14,202 nucleotides of DNA, taken from NCBI GenBank assembly GCA_030740295.1, contig JASLXP010000414.1:1-14202 (forward strand), written 5' to 3'. The position numbers and the translations under genes are program-made. Numbering within the stretch: position 1 is the stretch's first letter; every line of letters starts with the position of its first letter. Positions 1 through 8,108 of this stretch are shown in pieces. This stretch comes from Planctomycetota bacterium (GTDB lineage Bacteria > Planctomycetota > PUPC01 > JACPCR01). The notes beneath the pieces are model-generated. The model saw nothing but the letters and a program-made list of their open reading frames with translations. It was not told the origin of the DNA and did no database searches.

Positions 1-162
1 AATTGCGTGCTTCCCCTGGCGGACGCAGAAAACTGTTTCAGCTCCACGCGAAGTGCCTACCGGGAGTCCGGTGGATCGTTCATTATCAATCGCAAGATCG
101 AGGAAGACCTCGCAGATTGGATAAATGAGGCAACATCTACCCACAACGGCCTGCCAGAATGA
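1..162 (+). CDS. 3' end of an unidentified gene (partial, starts before the window)
   Basis: Frame 1 is open from the first base to a TGA at 160-162, giving 53 C-terminal residues. The end is hydrophilic and reads like real protein, with the stretch FIINRKIEEDLADWINEA forming a likely terminal helix. I do not recognise the family and assign no function. The gene is convergent with the minus-strand unit that ends at 262. The 99-bp spacer holds only a weak 5-bp hairpin (ACTCC/GGAGT, 210-222) with no T-run. Being at the window edge, the call rests only on the open frame and its protein-like composition. Confidence 0.55.
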   Translation, partial: NCVLPLADAENCFSSTRSAYRESGGSFIINRKIEEDLADWINEATSTHNGLPE

Positions 163-261
163 AATTGCCTTTGTCAGCTTCGACACTCTCGCTGCTGGAA
201 TAGAAATGGACTCCTGGGGAGTAAACCTGATGTCTATCTTGGCACTCACCAATCTCAGAAC

Positions 262-1032
262 TCATTTCAACTCCGAAATTCGGAAGTTGTCATAGACGCC
301 CTCGGATTCATAGACCTGGCGCAGGCCGATGTGGCCACCTTCTCGGATTTTGCCGTCGCGAGTCCTGTCGTCGGTGAAATCCATGAATACCGTGCCGTCC
401 ACTTTGAGAATGAAACGCCCTCCGTTTTTGCTCAGCGAGACGTGAACAGCTCTATTGGCCGGCAGTATTTTGTCAATAGCGTGCTGTTTCATGAGCACTT
501 GGCCGGAGTTCTTGCGGAAGTTGCAGTTGGCCGCATCGTTACGCCGGTAAGAGATGTGATAGCCGTCCAGCCTGCCCTTCGTGTATTTCTTGAAAAGGGT
601 CGGATGGTCGCGATCTTTGAAGTGAGTTTCGTCGAGGATGGATTTGCCGTCCTGGCCTTTGTAGCAGAAGAAGATCAGAAAAAATCCGCTGGCTGAGAGC
701 GGCGTCACTTCGTATTCGACGACAAAGTTCTCGGGAAGCTTCCTTTTGCACCAGACCATCACACCATGCACACGAGACACCGTCTTAACGTGCAGTTTGA
801 CGTCTCTGATACCAACCTGAACTTCGTTTTCCGTTTCCCACTCTTCAACTGCCCAATTCTTCAGACCATCGCTGAAGTCGTCCTTGAAGTAGGGCGATGC
901 TTTCAAGTCTTTATCTTTCATTGCGGTTCCTTTCTCAGCTCTTCCGCCGTTGGCTCCGATGAATACCAGGACAGAGAAAATGAAGCTGATGCGATGTTTG
1001 TTGCGTGCGGTGGTGATCTGTCTGTCTGTCAT
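262..1032 (-). CDS. YesU-like DUF1961 family protein, exported
   Basis: The 256-aa product resembles the DUF1961 family, whose Bacillus member YesU lies in the rhamnogalacturonan utilisation cluster. The likely fold is a concanavalin-like beta-sandwich. Matching signatures are YHISYRRND (about 158-166), NCNFRKNSG (169-177) and GGHIGLRQVYES (232-243), aligned from memory to the YesU segments LHLSYFRR, CNLRKSRG and GKIGFRQM. Residues 14-32 form a signal peptide (basic NKHR, then ISFIFSVLVFIGA), so the protein is probably exported. The chosen ATG overlaps the upstream stop as ATGA and has GGAG seven bases before it. An internal ATG at 920 also has a good ribosome site (AAGGA) and would give a cytoplasmic form like Bacillus YesU, but would discard the signal peptide. 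Function is unproven; carbohydrate binding or hydrolysis is inferred from the family. Confidence 0.75.
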   Translation of the reverse strand: MTDRQITTARNKHRISFIFSVLVFIGANGGRAEKGTAMKDKDLKASPYFKDDFSDGLKNWAVEEWETENEVQVGIRDVKLHVKTVSRVHGVMVWCKRKLPENFVVEYEVTPLSASGFFLIFFCYKGQDGKSILDETHFKDRDHPTLFKKYTKGRLDGYHISYRRNDAANCNFRKNSGQVLMKQHAIDKILPANRAVHVSLSKNGGRFILKVDGTVFMDFTDDRTRDGKIREGGHIGLRQVYESEGVYDNFRISELK

Positions 1033-3911
1033 TCCGGTGCTCCAAAGCAGATCAGTTTTCCCCCACGGGTCGCGATGAAGAGTTTGTCGTTAGCGATGGA
1101 CATGCCGTTGTAAACCGGGAAGCCGCTGACTTCGTGTCTCGACAGCATGGTTCCGCCTTTCAGGGATATGACTCTCAGTTCCGAAGGTTCGCTGCCGCTT
1201 TCGTAGTGACCAACGCAATAGGCAGTATCGGCGGTCAATACGAAATCGTCCACGTTCATTTCTGTGGGAGGGAGTGACCATTTGGCCTGGCCGTCCCGGC
1301 TCTTTCCGGTGATGTTGATGGGGCCAATGTGGAAAACGGTTTTGCCTTTTCTGGGTACGCTGAAGCCGATGCCAAAGTTTTCGGTGAAGGAGATCAACCT
1401 TCCCGTTATCCCTTTTCTCCCATCGTCAAGGGATACGCTGCCCATGTCCTCAGAAATTCGGTTGCGGTTGTTGGTAGATAGCCAGTCCTCCATTGAGCCT
1501 CGCATGTTCAGGAATCCTCCGCCGCGGTGGGCCCGTATGCTCTTACCGGTTTTGGGATCGAATGCCATTCCTCCCATGCGAATCTGTTTCCCGTCGTAGA
1601 CCAGCAGACTCGGCTGCGTCTCGCCGTCGTTGCGGGCCGGCTTCCCCTGGATGCAGCGGCTCCAAACCACTTCACCGGAGCGAGGCCTGAAAGCGACTAC
1701 TCTGATTCCACCGTGGATGCTCACGGCCAGACCTGCGCTGCAGTATGCGGTGTCACCGACAACGAGCACATCTGCGCAGGCAGGCCACATGGATTCGAGT
1801 TTTTCCTGGCCGCCGATGTAACGCTCCTGCGGCGCGATGAGGAGCTTGTAGATCGGCTTGCCAGTTCTGGCGTCCAGGCAATAGGCGGACCCATCTTTAG
1901 CGGCGAACAGACATAGCCCCTGGTGCAGCGTTGGCGGAAAGTCCACCCGGCTGCCGACATGATAGACCCATTCGATTTTGCCGGTCGCCTCTTTCAGCGC
2001 GACGATGCGCTGTCCTTCGATATCGGCGACCACCACCAATCCCCATGCACTCACTGCCTGGGTCAGACCGGTTCGTTCCGAATCCATTGTGCCATAGGTC
2101 TGCTTGCCGAGACCAACGACCGCCTGCCACTTCGGGACGAGAGAATGGCTGAGAGACAGGTTGACGGAATTCCCGCGTGCGGGATTCCCCCGGAAAATCG
2201 GCCAGTCATTCTCTCTGATCTGCGGCGCTTCTTCGGGCGCTTTGCTGTAGGTCTTCAGAACCTTGCCACCCAGGCCATCATTGAATTCCATGTCGCGAGG
2301 CGCCAAAGCGGCGATGCCCTTGATGGCCCCGCCCTTACGGCCCGGAAAGCCGTAGATCATTCCATTGCTCGGCAGGGGCCCCTGGCTGCACTTGGGCCGG
2401 AACATGACCAGGTAAGTGCGCTCACTGGTTTTGGTGTTGAACCATAGGTTGTGATGGTAAAGGAGGTAGTCGCCCGCCCGCCGGGCACCCCAACAGCCGC
2501 CTGCCCATTTTTTGCCTGGCGCATAGAGTCCTTTCCGCAAGGCCTCCCCCGTTTTCGCTTTCACCGCCATTAACACGAAGTCGCGCGGCTCATTGATCGT
2601 CGTGTCGCGATAGGAAATGAGCAGCTCATTACCGAACACGTAAGCGTTCACGTCCCGCACCTTCGGCCGCGGTGGTGGCGGATAGGTCCATAATGTCTCG
2701 CCGGTTTTAATATCCATGGTCGAGAGCGATGCGGCCGGCCAGCTCCGCCGGATATGGAGTGCCGTGTCCGAACAGAACATGCCTGCGAACTGCCCGGCGG
2801 GTTGAATCTCCCGCACGTCTTTCGTCCACAAGACTTCACCGTCCGGGATGCGATAGGTAGTGATAATCCGGCCCTGGTTGGTGGCATAGATCCTGTCTCC
2901 AGAAACAACAATCCTGACTCCTTTGTAACGCCCCAGTTCTTTGAGACTCTCAAGGTCAAGTATTTTACCGTCAACGAGCAGGTACTTTGCCTGGTGGATT
3001 CTAAATTGGCGCGGGCGCCCGCCTTTGGCAAGTGTCGTAACAGTGTTCCCTGTTACCGCGTCGAGGGAGACGAAGTCCTTTCCCAGCCCGGTATAGACCT
3101 TGCCATCATGAACAGCCAGCGCCATGCGATAGCGCAGGTAACTGCTCCAATCCTTCCCTGAGAAAGGCGGCTCCTCGATCTTCCAGAGCGTTCGCCCATT
3201 GAACGCGTCCCGGCAGACAAGCTCGAAGCGATATCCTCCTCCTGAGCTGGCCATGGTTTCGCGATAGAGGAACTTACCCTCACCGAACTTTACGGACTGA
3301 AAATCGTGATACATCATTCTTTGCCATCGCGACCCGGCCCTCCAGCGCAGGCTGTCGCAGGGAGAATATTTGACGACCGGCTCGGCAGGCTTGCGGAACA
3401 GATGCCAGCCATCTGCTGCCTGAAGGCTTATCAGCCCAGCTACTTTGGGATCGAGTCCAGGGGTACTTTCACCATTCTGCCGGACGGCCAGCGTGCCCCC
3501 CGGAACCAGAATTCGCTTGAGATCAGCAGTGTCGCTTGCAGCTTTGGGAGCATCAGCGATCACCAGATTGAACAGGCCGGAGCCGTAGTGGTCTGCATCG
3601 AATACGCGATGGACAACTCCAATTCTTTCCCGGTATTCACCGGAAGCGACCGCCGCTCCCCAGGTGATGGCTTTACTTTGATCGGGCTGAAGGACCTGGA
3701 TGTAGAAGTTGCTGTTTCCAGCGAGTTCTTGCGCCAGATTGAGGGACCTTGCCCCGGCAATAACACAGATGCCACCATGGATCCGCAGCCGGGTGAGTAG
3801 ACCTCTCGATTGACTTGGCGAATCTTCAGCGGAGGCGTGCCCCGCAGTTAGAATCGCAGCGATAGCCACCATTGCCATCTTCTGCACCGATTGCGACGAA
3901 CGGCTAAACAT
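1029..3911 (-). CDS. Secreted methyltransferase-like / PQQ-like beta-propeller fusion protein
   Basis: This 960-aa protein starts at the ATG at 3911, because GGAGGAG lies seven bases upstream and a signal peptide follows at once (MAMVAIAAILTAGHASA, about 12-28). The frame is open 19 codons further, but that extension lacks a ribosome site and would bury the signal. Residues 44-175 resemble a class I methyltransferase fold: GGICVIAGARSLNLA in the glycine-loop position, NLVIADAP, and LKRILVPGGTLAV. The SAM loop is degenerate, so catalysis is doubtful. From about 225 to the end are propeller blades with recurring 'D..TG..LW' units, such as DAFNGRTLWK, DIKTGETLWTY and EATGKIEWVY, and a second block opening with DWPIFRGNPARG near 569. 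This architecture is common in Planctomycetes. True PQQ binding is not implied; a scaffold or sugar-oxidation role is speculative. It is translationally coupled to the YesU-like gene. Confidence 0.85.
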   Translation of the reverse strand: MFSRSSQSVQKMAMVAIAAILTAGHASAEDSPSQSRGLLTRLRIHGGICVIAGARSLNLAQELAGNSNFYIQVLQPDQSKAITWGAAVASGEYRERIGVVHRVFDADHYGSGLFNLVIADAPKAASDTADLKRILVPGGTLAVRQNGESTPGLDPKVAGLISLQAADGWHLFRKPAEPVVKYSPCDSLRWRAGSRWQRMMYHDFQSVKFGEGKFLYRETMASSGGGYRFELVCRDAFNGRTLWKIEEPPFSGKDWSSYLRYRMALAVHDGKVYTGLGKDFVSLDAVTGNTVTTLAKGGRPRQFRIHQAKYLLVDGKILDLESLKELGRYKGVRIVVSGDRIYATNQGRIITTYRIPDGEVLWTKDVREIQPAGQFAGMFCSDTALHIRRSWPAASLSTMDIKTGETLWTYPPPPRPKVRDVNAYVFGNELLISYRDTTINEPRDFVLMAVKAKTGEALRKGLYAPGKKWAGGCWGARRAGDYLLYHHNLWFNTKTSERTYLVMFRPKCSQGPLPSNGMIYGFPGRKGGAIKGIAALAPRDMEFNDGLGGKVLKTYSKAPEEAPQIRENDWPIFRGNPARGNSVNLSLSHSLVPKWQAVVGLGKQTYGTMDSERTGLTQAVSAWGLVVVADIEGQRIVALKEATGKIEWVYHVGSRVDFPPTLHQGLCLFAAKDGSAYCLDARTGKPIYKLLIAPQERYIGGQEKLESMWPACADVLVVGDTAYCSAGLAVSIHGGIRVVAFRPRSGEVVWSRCIQGKPARNDGETQPSLLVYDGKQIRMGGMAFDPKTGKSIRAHRGGGFLNMRGSMEDWLSTNNRNRISEDMGSVSLDDGRKGITGRLISFTENFGIGFSVPRKGKTVFHIGPINITGKSRDGQAKWSLPPTEMNVDDFVLTADTAYCVGHYESGSEPSELRVISLKGGTMLSRHEVSGFPVYNGMSIANDKLFIATRGGKLICFGAPE

Positions 3912-4144
3912 ATTGGTACTCCTCCAAACAGACCATCTGATTTCTTTCTCCTTCATTGACACTGGCAAATCTCGTCCCGTTGGCTCTGCCCAATTCGATT
4001 CCTGGGCGGGAAATACCCACTCCGCTGCCTGGTTCGAGGCGACACTAATTCAACCGCTCCGTATCATGCATCTCTGGAATCAGTTCATGTAGCTTCACCG
4101 CTGGCGTCCGATCGCTTTTGGCGGACACAACCTGGAGAGAATTC
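3912..4144. promoter_or_regulatory. Divergent intergenic region between two propeller genes
   Basis: These 233 bases separate two divergent propeller genes and must hold promoters for both. Both genes have clear ribosome sites at the edges (GGAGGAG for the minus gene, GGAGAG five bases before the ATG at 4145 for the plus gene). I see only a weak 5-bp inverted repeat (GTCCG/CGGAC, 4106-4126) and no convincing sigma-70 -35/-10 pair or operator. The regulatory role is inferred from gene orientation alone. Confidence 0.35.
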
Positions 4145-5152
4145 ATGCCTCAAATCAAACGATGGATTGTTGCCGTTATCGCATTGTCGAGTGTTTTCTA
4201 CAACGCTTGTTCTGCTCAACCTGTAAAAGACGAAACTAAACGCACAGACTGGCCTCGATTTCGCGGACCTACTGGGATGGGAGTCAGCAGTGCGGCCGGC
4301 TTGCCGGTAAAGTGGAGCCAGAATGACAACATCAATTGGAAGACAGCTCTGCCCGGTGCGGGGGCGTCGAGCCCAATTGTTTTCGGTGATCACATTTACT
4401 TGACTTCATACACAGGCTACTTAGTCCCGGGCAGCCCGGGTGGAAGCCTTGATGACCTTAAACGTCATCTCATATGCATTCGGCGTGACGATGGTAAGAT
4501 AATCTGGAATAGCCCCGTGAAGGCCAAGTTGCCTGAAAAGGACCGTATCCGCGATCACGGCTACGCTGCAAACACGCCGGTCGCCGATGCCGAGGGCGTT
4601 TACGCTTTCTTTGGCAAGACCGGCGTCTTTGCATTTGACCACAAAGGCAAGCAACTCTGGAAGGCGGACGTCGGCACGAATATGGGTGGCTGGGGGACAG
4701 CCGCGTCTCCTGTCTTGTACAAGGACCTGGTCTTCGTCAACGCCAGCGTGGAAAGCCAATCGCTCATCGCGCTGGACAGGCGAACCGGAGCCGAAAAATG
4801 GCGCGCACGTGGAATAAAAGAAGCCTGGAACACGCCAGTGGTAGTGAAGACGAAAGCGGGTGGCGACGAGCTTGTAGTGGCATGTCAGAGAAAGGTGTTC
4901 GCCTTCGATCCAACATCGGGCAAGGAACTCTGGACCTGCCAGACCGACATCACTTGGTACATGGTTCCCAGCGCTGTGGCCGCCGATGGTGTTGTTTACT
5001 TTCTGGGTGGGCGCTCTGGAATTGCCGGACTGGCAGTTCGTGCCGGCGGACGGGGAGACGTTCACCAGGACGCATCGCCTGTGGACGAGCAACAAGGGCT
5101 CGAACGTCACCTCGCCAGTCTATCGCGACGGCCATCTGTACTGGGCGTATGA
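4145..5152 (+). CDS. PQQ-like beta-propeller protein, N-terminal part (frameshifted)
   Basis: The start at 4145 is favoured over an upstream in-frame ATG at 4118. GGAGAG lies five bases before it, and the product then begins with a signal peptide (MPQIKRWIVAVIALSSVFYNACSA). DWPRFRGPTGMGVS at about 35-48 is the N-terminal signature of BamB-like/PQQ-repeat proteins of the PVC group. Blade motifs follow: RDDGKIIWN, KGKQLWKADVG, RRTGAEKWRARG and PTSGKELWTCQ. The protein is probably exported or envelope-attached, with no visible enzyme active site. After about residue 306 (AVRAGGRGDV) the frame loses family character and runs about 30 unrelated residues to a stop at 5152, while the expected continuation lies in another frame. 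Removing one base near 5063 restores a single 430-aa protein, a normal family length. It is divergent from the 960-aa propeller fusion. Confidence 0.8.
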   Translation: MPQIKRWIVAVIALSSVFYNACSAQPVKDETKRTDWPRFRGPTGMGVSSAAGLPVKWSQNDNINWKTALPGAGASSPIVFGDHIYLTSYTGYLVPGSPGGSLDDLKRHLICIRRDDGKIIWNSPVKAKLPEKDRIRDHGYAANTPVADAEGVYAFFGKTGVFAFDHKGKQLWKADVGTNMGGWGTAASPVLYKDLVFVNASVESQSLIALDRRTGAEKWRARGIKEAWNTPVVVKTKAGGDELVVACQRKVFAFDPTSGKELWTCQTDITWYMVPSAVAADGVVYFLGGRSGIAGLAVRAGGRGDVHQDASPVDEQQGLERHLASLSRRPSVLGV

Positions 5153-5438
5153 GAAATTGGGCATTGCCTACTGTGCGCAAGCTGACACCGGCAAACTTCT
5201 TTATGAGGAACGACTGAATCGGGCAGGCCAGGTATATGCCTCCACACTCTTGGCGGATGGCCGGCTTTACTACCTGAACCGCTCGGGCCGGATGTTTGTG
5301 CTGGCCGCCAAACCGAAGTTCGAGTTGCTGAGCACGAACGATCTGCGTGACGGCAGCAGGTTCAACGCCAGCCCTGCAGTTACTGGCAACCGGATTCTGC
5401 TGCGGTCAGATAAATTCCTCTACTGCATCGGGAAGTAG
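5064..5438 (+). pseudogene. C-terminal part of the same propeller gene, displaced by a frameshift
   Basis: From 5064 this frame reads TRTHRLWTSNKGSNVTSPVY, then GIAYCAQADTGKLLYEERLN, then QVYASTLLADGRLYYLN and a final FLYCIGK. That is the usual C-terminal third of this propeller family and continues the protein begun at 4145. Joining the two parts by skipping the C at about 5063 gives GRGDV-TRTHRLW without a gap. The frame is open from before an ATG at 4986, which gives a 150-residue reading frame, but its first residues do not fit the family, so that ATG is probably accidental. The break may be a real mutation or a sequencing or assembly indel; the clean remainder of both halves favours a recent or artefactual event. 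Confidence 0.75.
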
Positions 5439-5522
5439 GGGGATCGCTTCAACGCATTGGAGAAGACCTCGCCGATGCCGTCTGTCATCGAAGTTACGAA
5501 GAACGCGAGCCTTTCGAAGTGA

Positions 5523-5562
5523 ATCTCCTGGGTACGCCAGCGTCTCGCTGGCTCCAGGAGAT
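5523..5562. repeat. Strong two-stage intergenic hairpin (REP-like)
   Basis: A 40-base imperfect palindrome lies between the propeller gene and the 722-aa gene. The outer arms ATCTCCTGG (5523-5531) and CCAGGAGAT (5554-5562) are exact complements. The inner arms GCCAGCG (5536-5542) and CGCTGGC (5546-5552) close on a 3-base TCT loop. An asymmetric bulge of GTAC against T separates them. No T-run follows, so a classical intrinsic terminator is unlikely. The shape fits REP-type palindromes, or an mRNA-stabilising or attenuating hairpin 50 bases before the next start. No second copy was seen in the window. Confidence 0.6.
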
Positions 5563-5612
5563 CTGATCCCAGCCCTCCCAGCCCTCTATTCCAGGGCAAC
5601 GGAGAACTATGA

Positions 5613-7781
5613 ATGTTGAATGACGAATCCTATCGTGTTGATGCACCTGTCATCCCTCATCTGGATCGATCGGGGACGGTCGGGCCGCGATTGCTGCGGC
5701 TCTTGGGCATCCAAATCCAACGAACCCTTCAGCATCTCGAATCGAACCGCCAGGAAAAGGGGATTGATGACGGCAAGACCATTGTGATCGACATTCCCTA
5801 CTGTGGTCATGTGATGAGCGGATCTATCAGCGCGTTTGCCGTTTTCGCTCGCTTTTCGTCTTCAGAGGATCGGGCCGCTATTGACATGACCTCGGAGGGA
5901 CTCGAAGAGATTGCCATCTCCATTCTGCACACCTGGGTCAGTGCCTGTGCTGACGGCGTATACAATCACGGGACCCCAGAGCATCGACCAATATGGCCGG
6001 CATTCTCGTCAGCCCGCTTCATGCATATGCTGGCAATCGGCGCATGGATGCTCTGGCATCGCCTCGACGACGAGACCCGATTGCAGACCGCCAAGGTGCT
6101 GGCAAAAGAAGCCGATTCCTTTCTTGATAAACATCCTTCGACGACCCTGTTTGGCAACGCACCCGCTGAATATAACGGTTGGACAGGTGGGGGGTTGGCG
6201 ACTGTCGCTTGCATGCTCCGCCATCATCCTCACAGCCGGGCATGGCTAGAGAAGGGCGCCGAGTTTATGGTCAATGCCTATGCGACAGAGGAAGATGTCG
6301 AATCGGATGTACTGCTGGACGGTAAGCCGCTTCGGGAACAGGTTACCGGCGCCAACGTCTTTCCTGACTACACCCTCGAGCATCATGGTTTCATTCACCC
6401 CGACTACATGGCTTCGGTTTCCGAGATGGTGCGAAGTGCCATCGCATTTTTGTTTGCGGACACGCCGATACCGGAGGCCGTTACCTTCAACGCCGATCCT
6501 ATTCTCGATCGGCTGATGTTCTTACTGTTACCCAATGGAGCCCTTTTGTACCCGGCGGGGACGGACTACACCCCCGGCCTCAGGGGCTCTTTCATTCAAG
6601 CCTGCAATCTGGCCTTTCTGCGGCCCACACCGGATCGTGTCGCCTGTTTTCTGCAGTGTGTCCAACATTATGAGAATACGATCACAGAAAGACCAGGTCT
6701 GCCGATGAATGGCTGGATCGGATTTCCGATCGATCTCCAATCGCTCTGGGGGTTAACTCAGAATTACCTGATGTGCCGGCGCTTCGGGCTTGGCAGCTTT
6801 ACCGACGCTGAGCTGGACGCTGTGACGCCTCCGACGGGGGCTTATGTGTCGGACCAGGCAGGGCTTGCCATTCAGCGAACGGCTCATTCGATCTCCAGTT
6901 TCTGTTGGCAGGGGCGGGGAGACGCTCCTGCGGTCCTGGGTATGACCATGCCGCTGAACCGGGATATTCTCTGTTATCCGATGCCTTGGAACCTCATTGG
7001 CATGGTTTCCGAATTGCCTGATGCGGGTCATGAAACAGCCCCTGCGCTCGCCTATATCCGACATTCCGCTAAGGCGATCGATGGAGGGTTCGGCGTCATG
7101 CTGGATCTCGCGTGGGCCGGTGGCAAGGTTGCACAACAATGTGCCTTCATCGCTCTGCCGGATGGGCGGAGCGTTTACGTGGAACGGCGCACCGCACTGG
7201 CAGACGTGGCCCTGGAAAAGATGTCCAGCGGCACCATCACCTTCTTCGACGATGAACGTCTACTCTATCAGAACGCACCCCGGCGCTATGTGGGGGAGGA
7301 GGGCATCCTGCAGCCGGACGAATCACGTTTTTTTGCTGGCAACTGGCTAAACGTTGATGACCAATTGGGTATAGCCGTGCTTGGGGCATCGTTTCTGACC
7401 TGTTATCGAGAGCCAGGTGTGGCGGAGATTTTTCGCGGTGATGAAACGATGTATGACACCTGCCGACTGGCTTTTGCGATGAGTGCGAGCACCGAGCCTC
7501 TACGGTTTCTGAAAGGTGAGGACATCAGCCGTTGTATTGTGGTGTCGTGTCCAGGCCATAGCGCTGAGGAGACCCAACAACTGGCGCGCCTGTTGGCCGG
7601 CTCGAAGGATGCCTGGTTTAGTGGCACAGGACTGGTCCTCAACCTTGGCGAGGCTGTTGTCCACGTCAACTTTTCGGACGATCAGCAACATACCGCCTAC
7701 CAGGGACATCAACGTCATCTCGATGCAAACAGTTGTGGATGGTACGGCCCGTGGGACGACGGATCGTTCCAGTGTAAGTAG
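5613..7781 (+). CDS. Putative (alpha/alpha)-toroid polysaccharide lyase-like protein, cytoplasmic
   Basis: A 722-aa protein starts at the ATG at 5613, seven bases after GGAGA. An out-of-frame ATG at 5609 stops after four codons. There is no signal peptide or membrane segment, so it should act in the cytoplasm. The N-terminal half is helical and rich in aromatic and His residues. Key stretches are EYNGWTGGGLATVA (187-199) and GANVFPDYT followed by EHHGFIHPDYM (247-266), with candidate active-site residues Asn, His, Tyr and Asp. The C-terminal half is predicted beta-rich (GGFGVMLDLAW, SVYVERRTAL, SSGTITFFDD, GLVLNLGEAVVHVNF). A helical toroid followed by a beta-sandwich is typical of several polysaccharide lyase families, and the NHG/HPDYM pattern resembles uncharacterised heparinase-like bacterial proteins. 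I could not name a CAZy family; a glycoside hydrolase is possible. The gene is intact and its neighbours support a glycan role. Confidence 0.6.
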   Translation: MLNDESYRVDAPVIPHLDRSGTVGPRLLRLLGIQIQRTLQHLESNRQEKGIDDGKTIVIDIPYCGHVMSGSISAFAVFARFSSSEDRAAIDMTSEGLEEIAISILHTWVSACADGVYNHGTPEHRPIWPAFSSARFMHMLAIGAWMLWHRLDDETRLQTAKVLAKEADSFLDKHPSTTLFGNAPAEYNGWTGGGLATVACMLRHHPHSRAWLEKGAEFMVNAYATEEDVESDVLLDGKPLREQVTGANVFPDYTLEHHGFIHPDYMASVSEMVRSAIAFLFADTPIPEAVTFNADPILDRLMFLLLPNGALLYPAGTDYTPGLRGSFIQACNLAFLRPTPDRVACFLQCVQHYENTITERPGLPMNGWIGFPIDLQSLWGLTQNYLMCRRFGLGSFTDAELDAVTPPTGAYVSDQAGLAIQRTAHSISSFCWQGRGDAPAVLGMTMPLNRDILCYPMPWNLIGMVSELPDAGHETAPALAYIRHSAKAIDGGFGVMLDLAWAGGKVAQQCAFIALPDGRSVYVERRTALADVALEKMSSGTITFFDDERLLYQNAPRRYVGEEGILQPDESRFFAGNWLNVDDQLGIAVLGASFLTCYREPGVAEIFRGDETMYDTCRLAFAMSASTEPLRFLKGEDISRCIVVSCPGHSAEETQQLARLLAGSKDAWFSGTGLVLNLGEAVVHVNFSDDQQHTAYQGHQRHLDANSCGWYGPWDDGSFQCK

Positions 7782-8108
7782 GCCGGGGCACATGCCACCG
7801 CCATCGCAATCCGCTATCAGAAATGTCGGTCAGTAAAGTGATTCCCCCTTATGGGTTGCCGGCTTCGGATGGCTTGTGTTGAGCATTCGGGACCATTTGC
7901 CTGGCAACGAATAGCAAATCAAATGGCAAATGGCCCCCCGACCCCACGGATGCTTCCTTATCTACCTGGTGTGGCGCAACAGCCACTAGGCTCAGCAGGT
8001 GATCGCCAACTTCTTTCACGTTACCTATACGACACTTCCCGCAGCAAGGACGTGAGGAACTGCATGCTGCGGCGACGGAAAGATTTCTAAGGCCACTTGT
8101 CTAAGCGG
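7782..8108. other. Intergenic spacer between convergent genes
   Basis: These 327 bases separate two gene ends. A + strand frame at 7851-8090 (79 codons) has no ribosome site and no recognisable protein character, so I do not call it. A 9-bp inverted repeat, CCATTTGCC (7893-7901) and GGCAAATGG (7925-7933), with a 23-base loop could help end transcription, but it lacks a T-run. Nothing else was recognised. Confidence 0.4.

Noticed and set aside
210..222. Terminator hairpin between the first two genes
   Set aside because: Only a 5-bp stem (ACTCC/GGAGT) with no T-run on either side.
1923..2447. 174-codon + strand frame inside the propeller fusion, and similar long antisense frames
   Set aside because: It is a mirror of strongly coding minus-strand sequence, with no ribosome site or family resemblance.
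4118..4144. Upstream ATG of the propeller gene as the start
   Set aside because: It lacks a ribosome site and would place nine residues before a normal signal peptide; the ATG at 4145 has GGAGAG at good spacing.
5055..5110. Programmed ribosomal frameshift in the propeller gene
   Set aside because: No slippery heptamer, internal Shine-Dalgarno stimulator or downstream structure was recognised; one extra base explains it better.
7851..8090. 79-codon + strand gene in the convergent spacer
   Set aside because: No ribosome site, no recognisable motif, and a composition unlike the neighbouring proteins.
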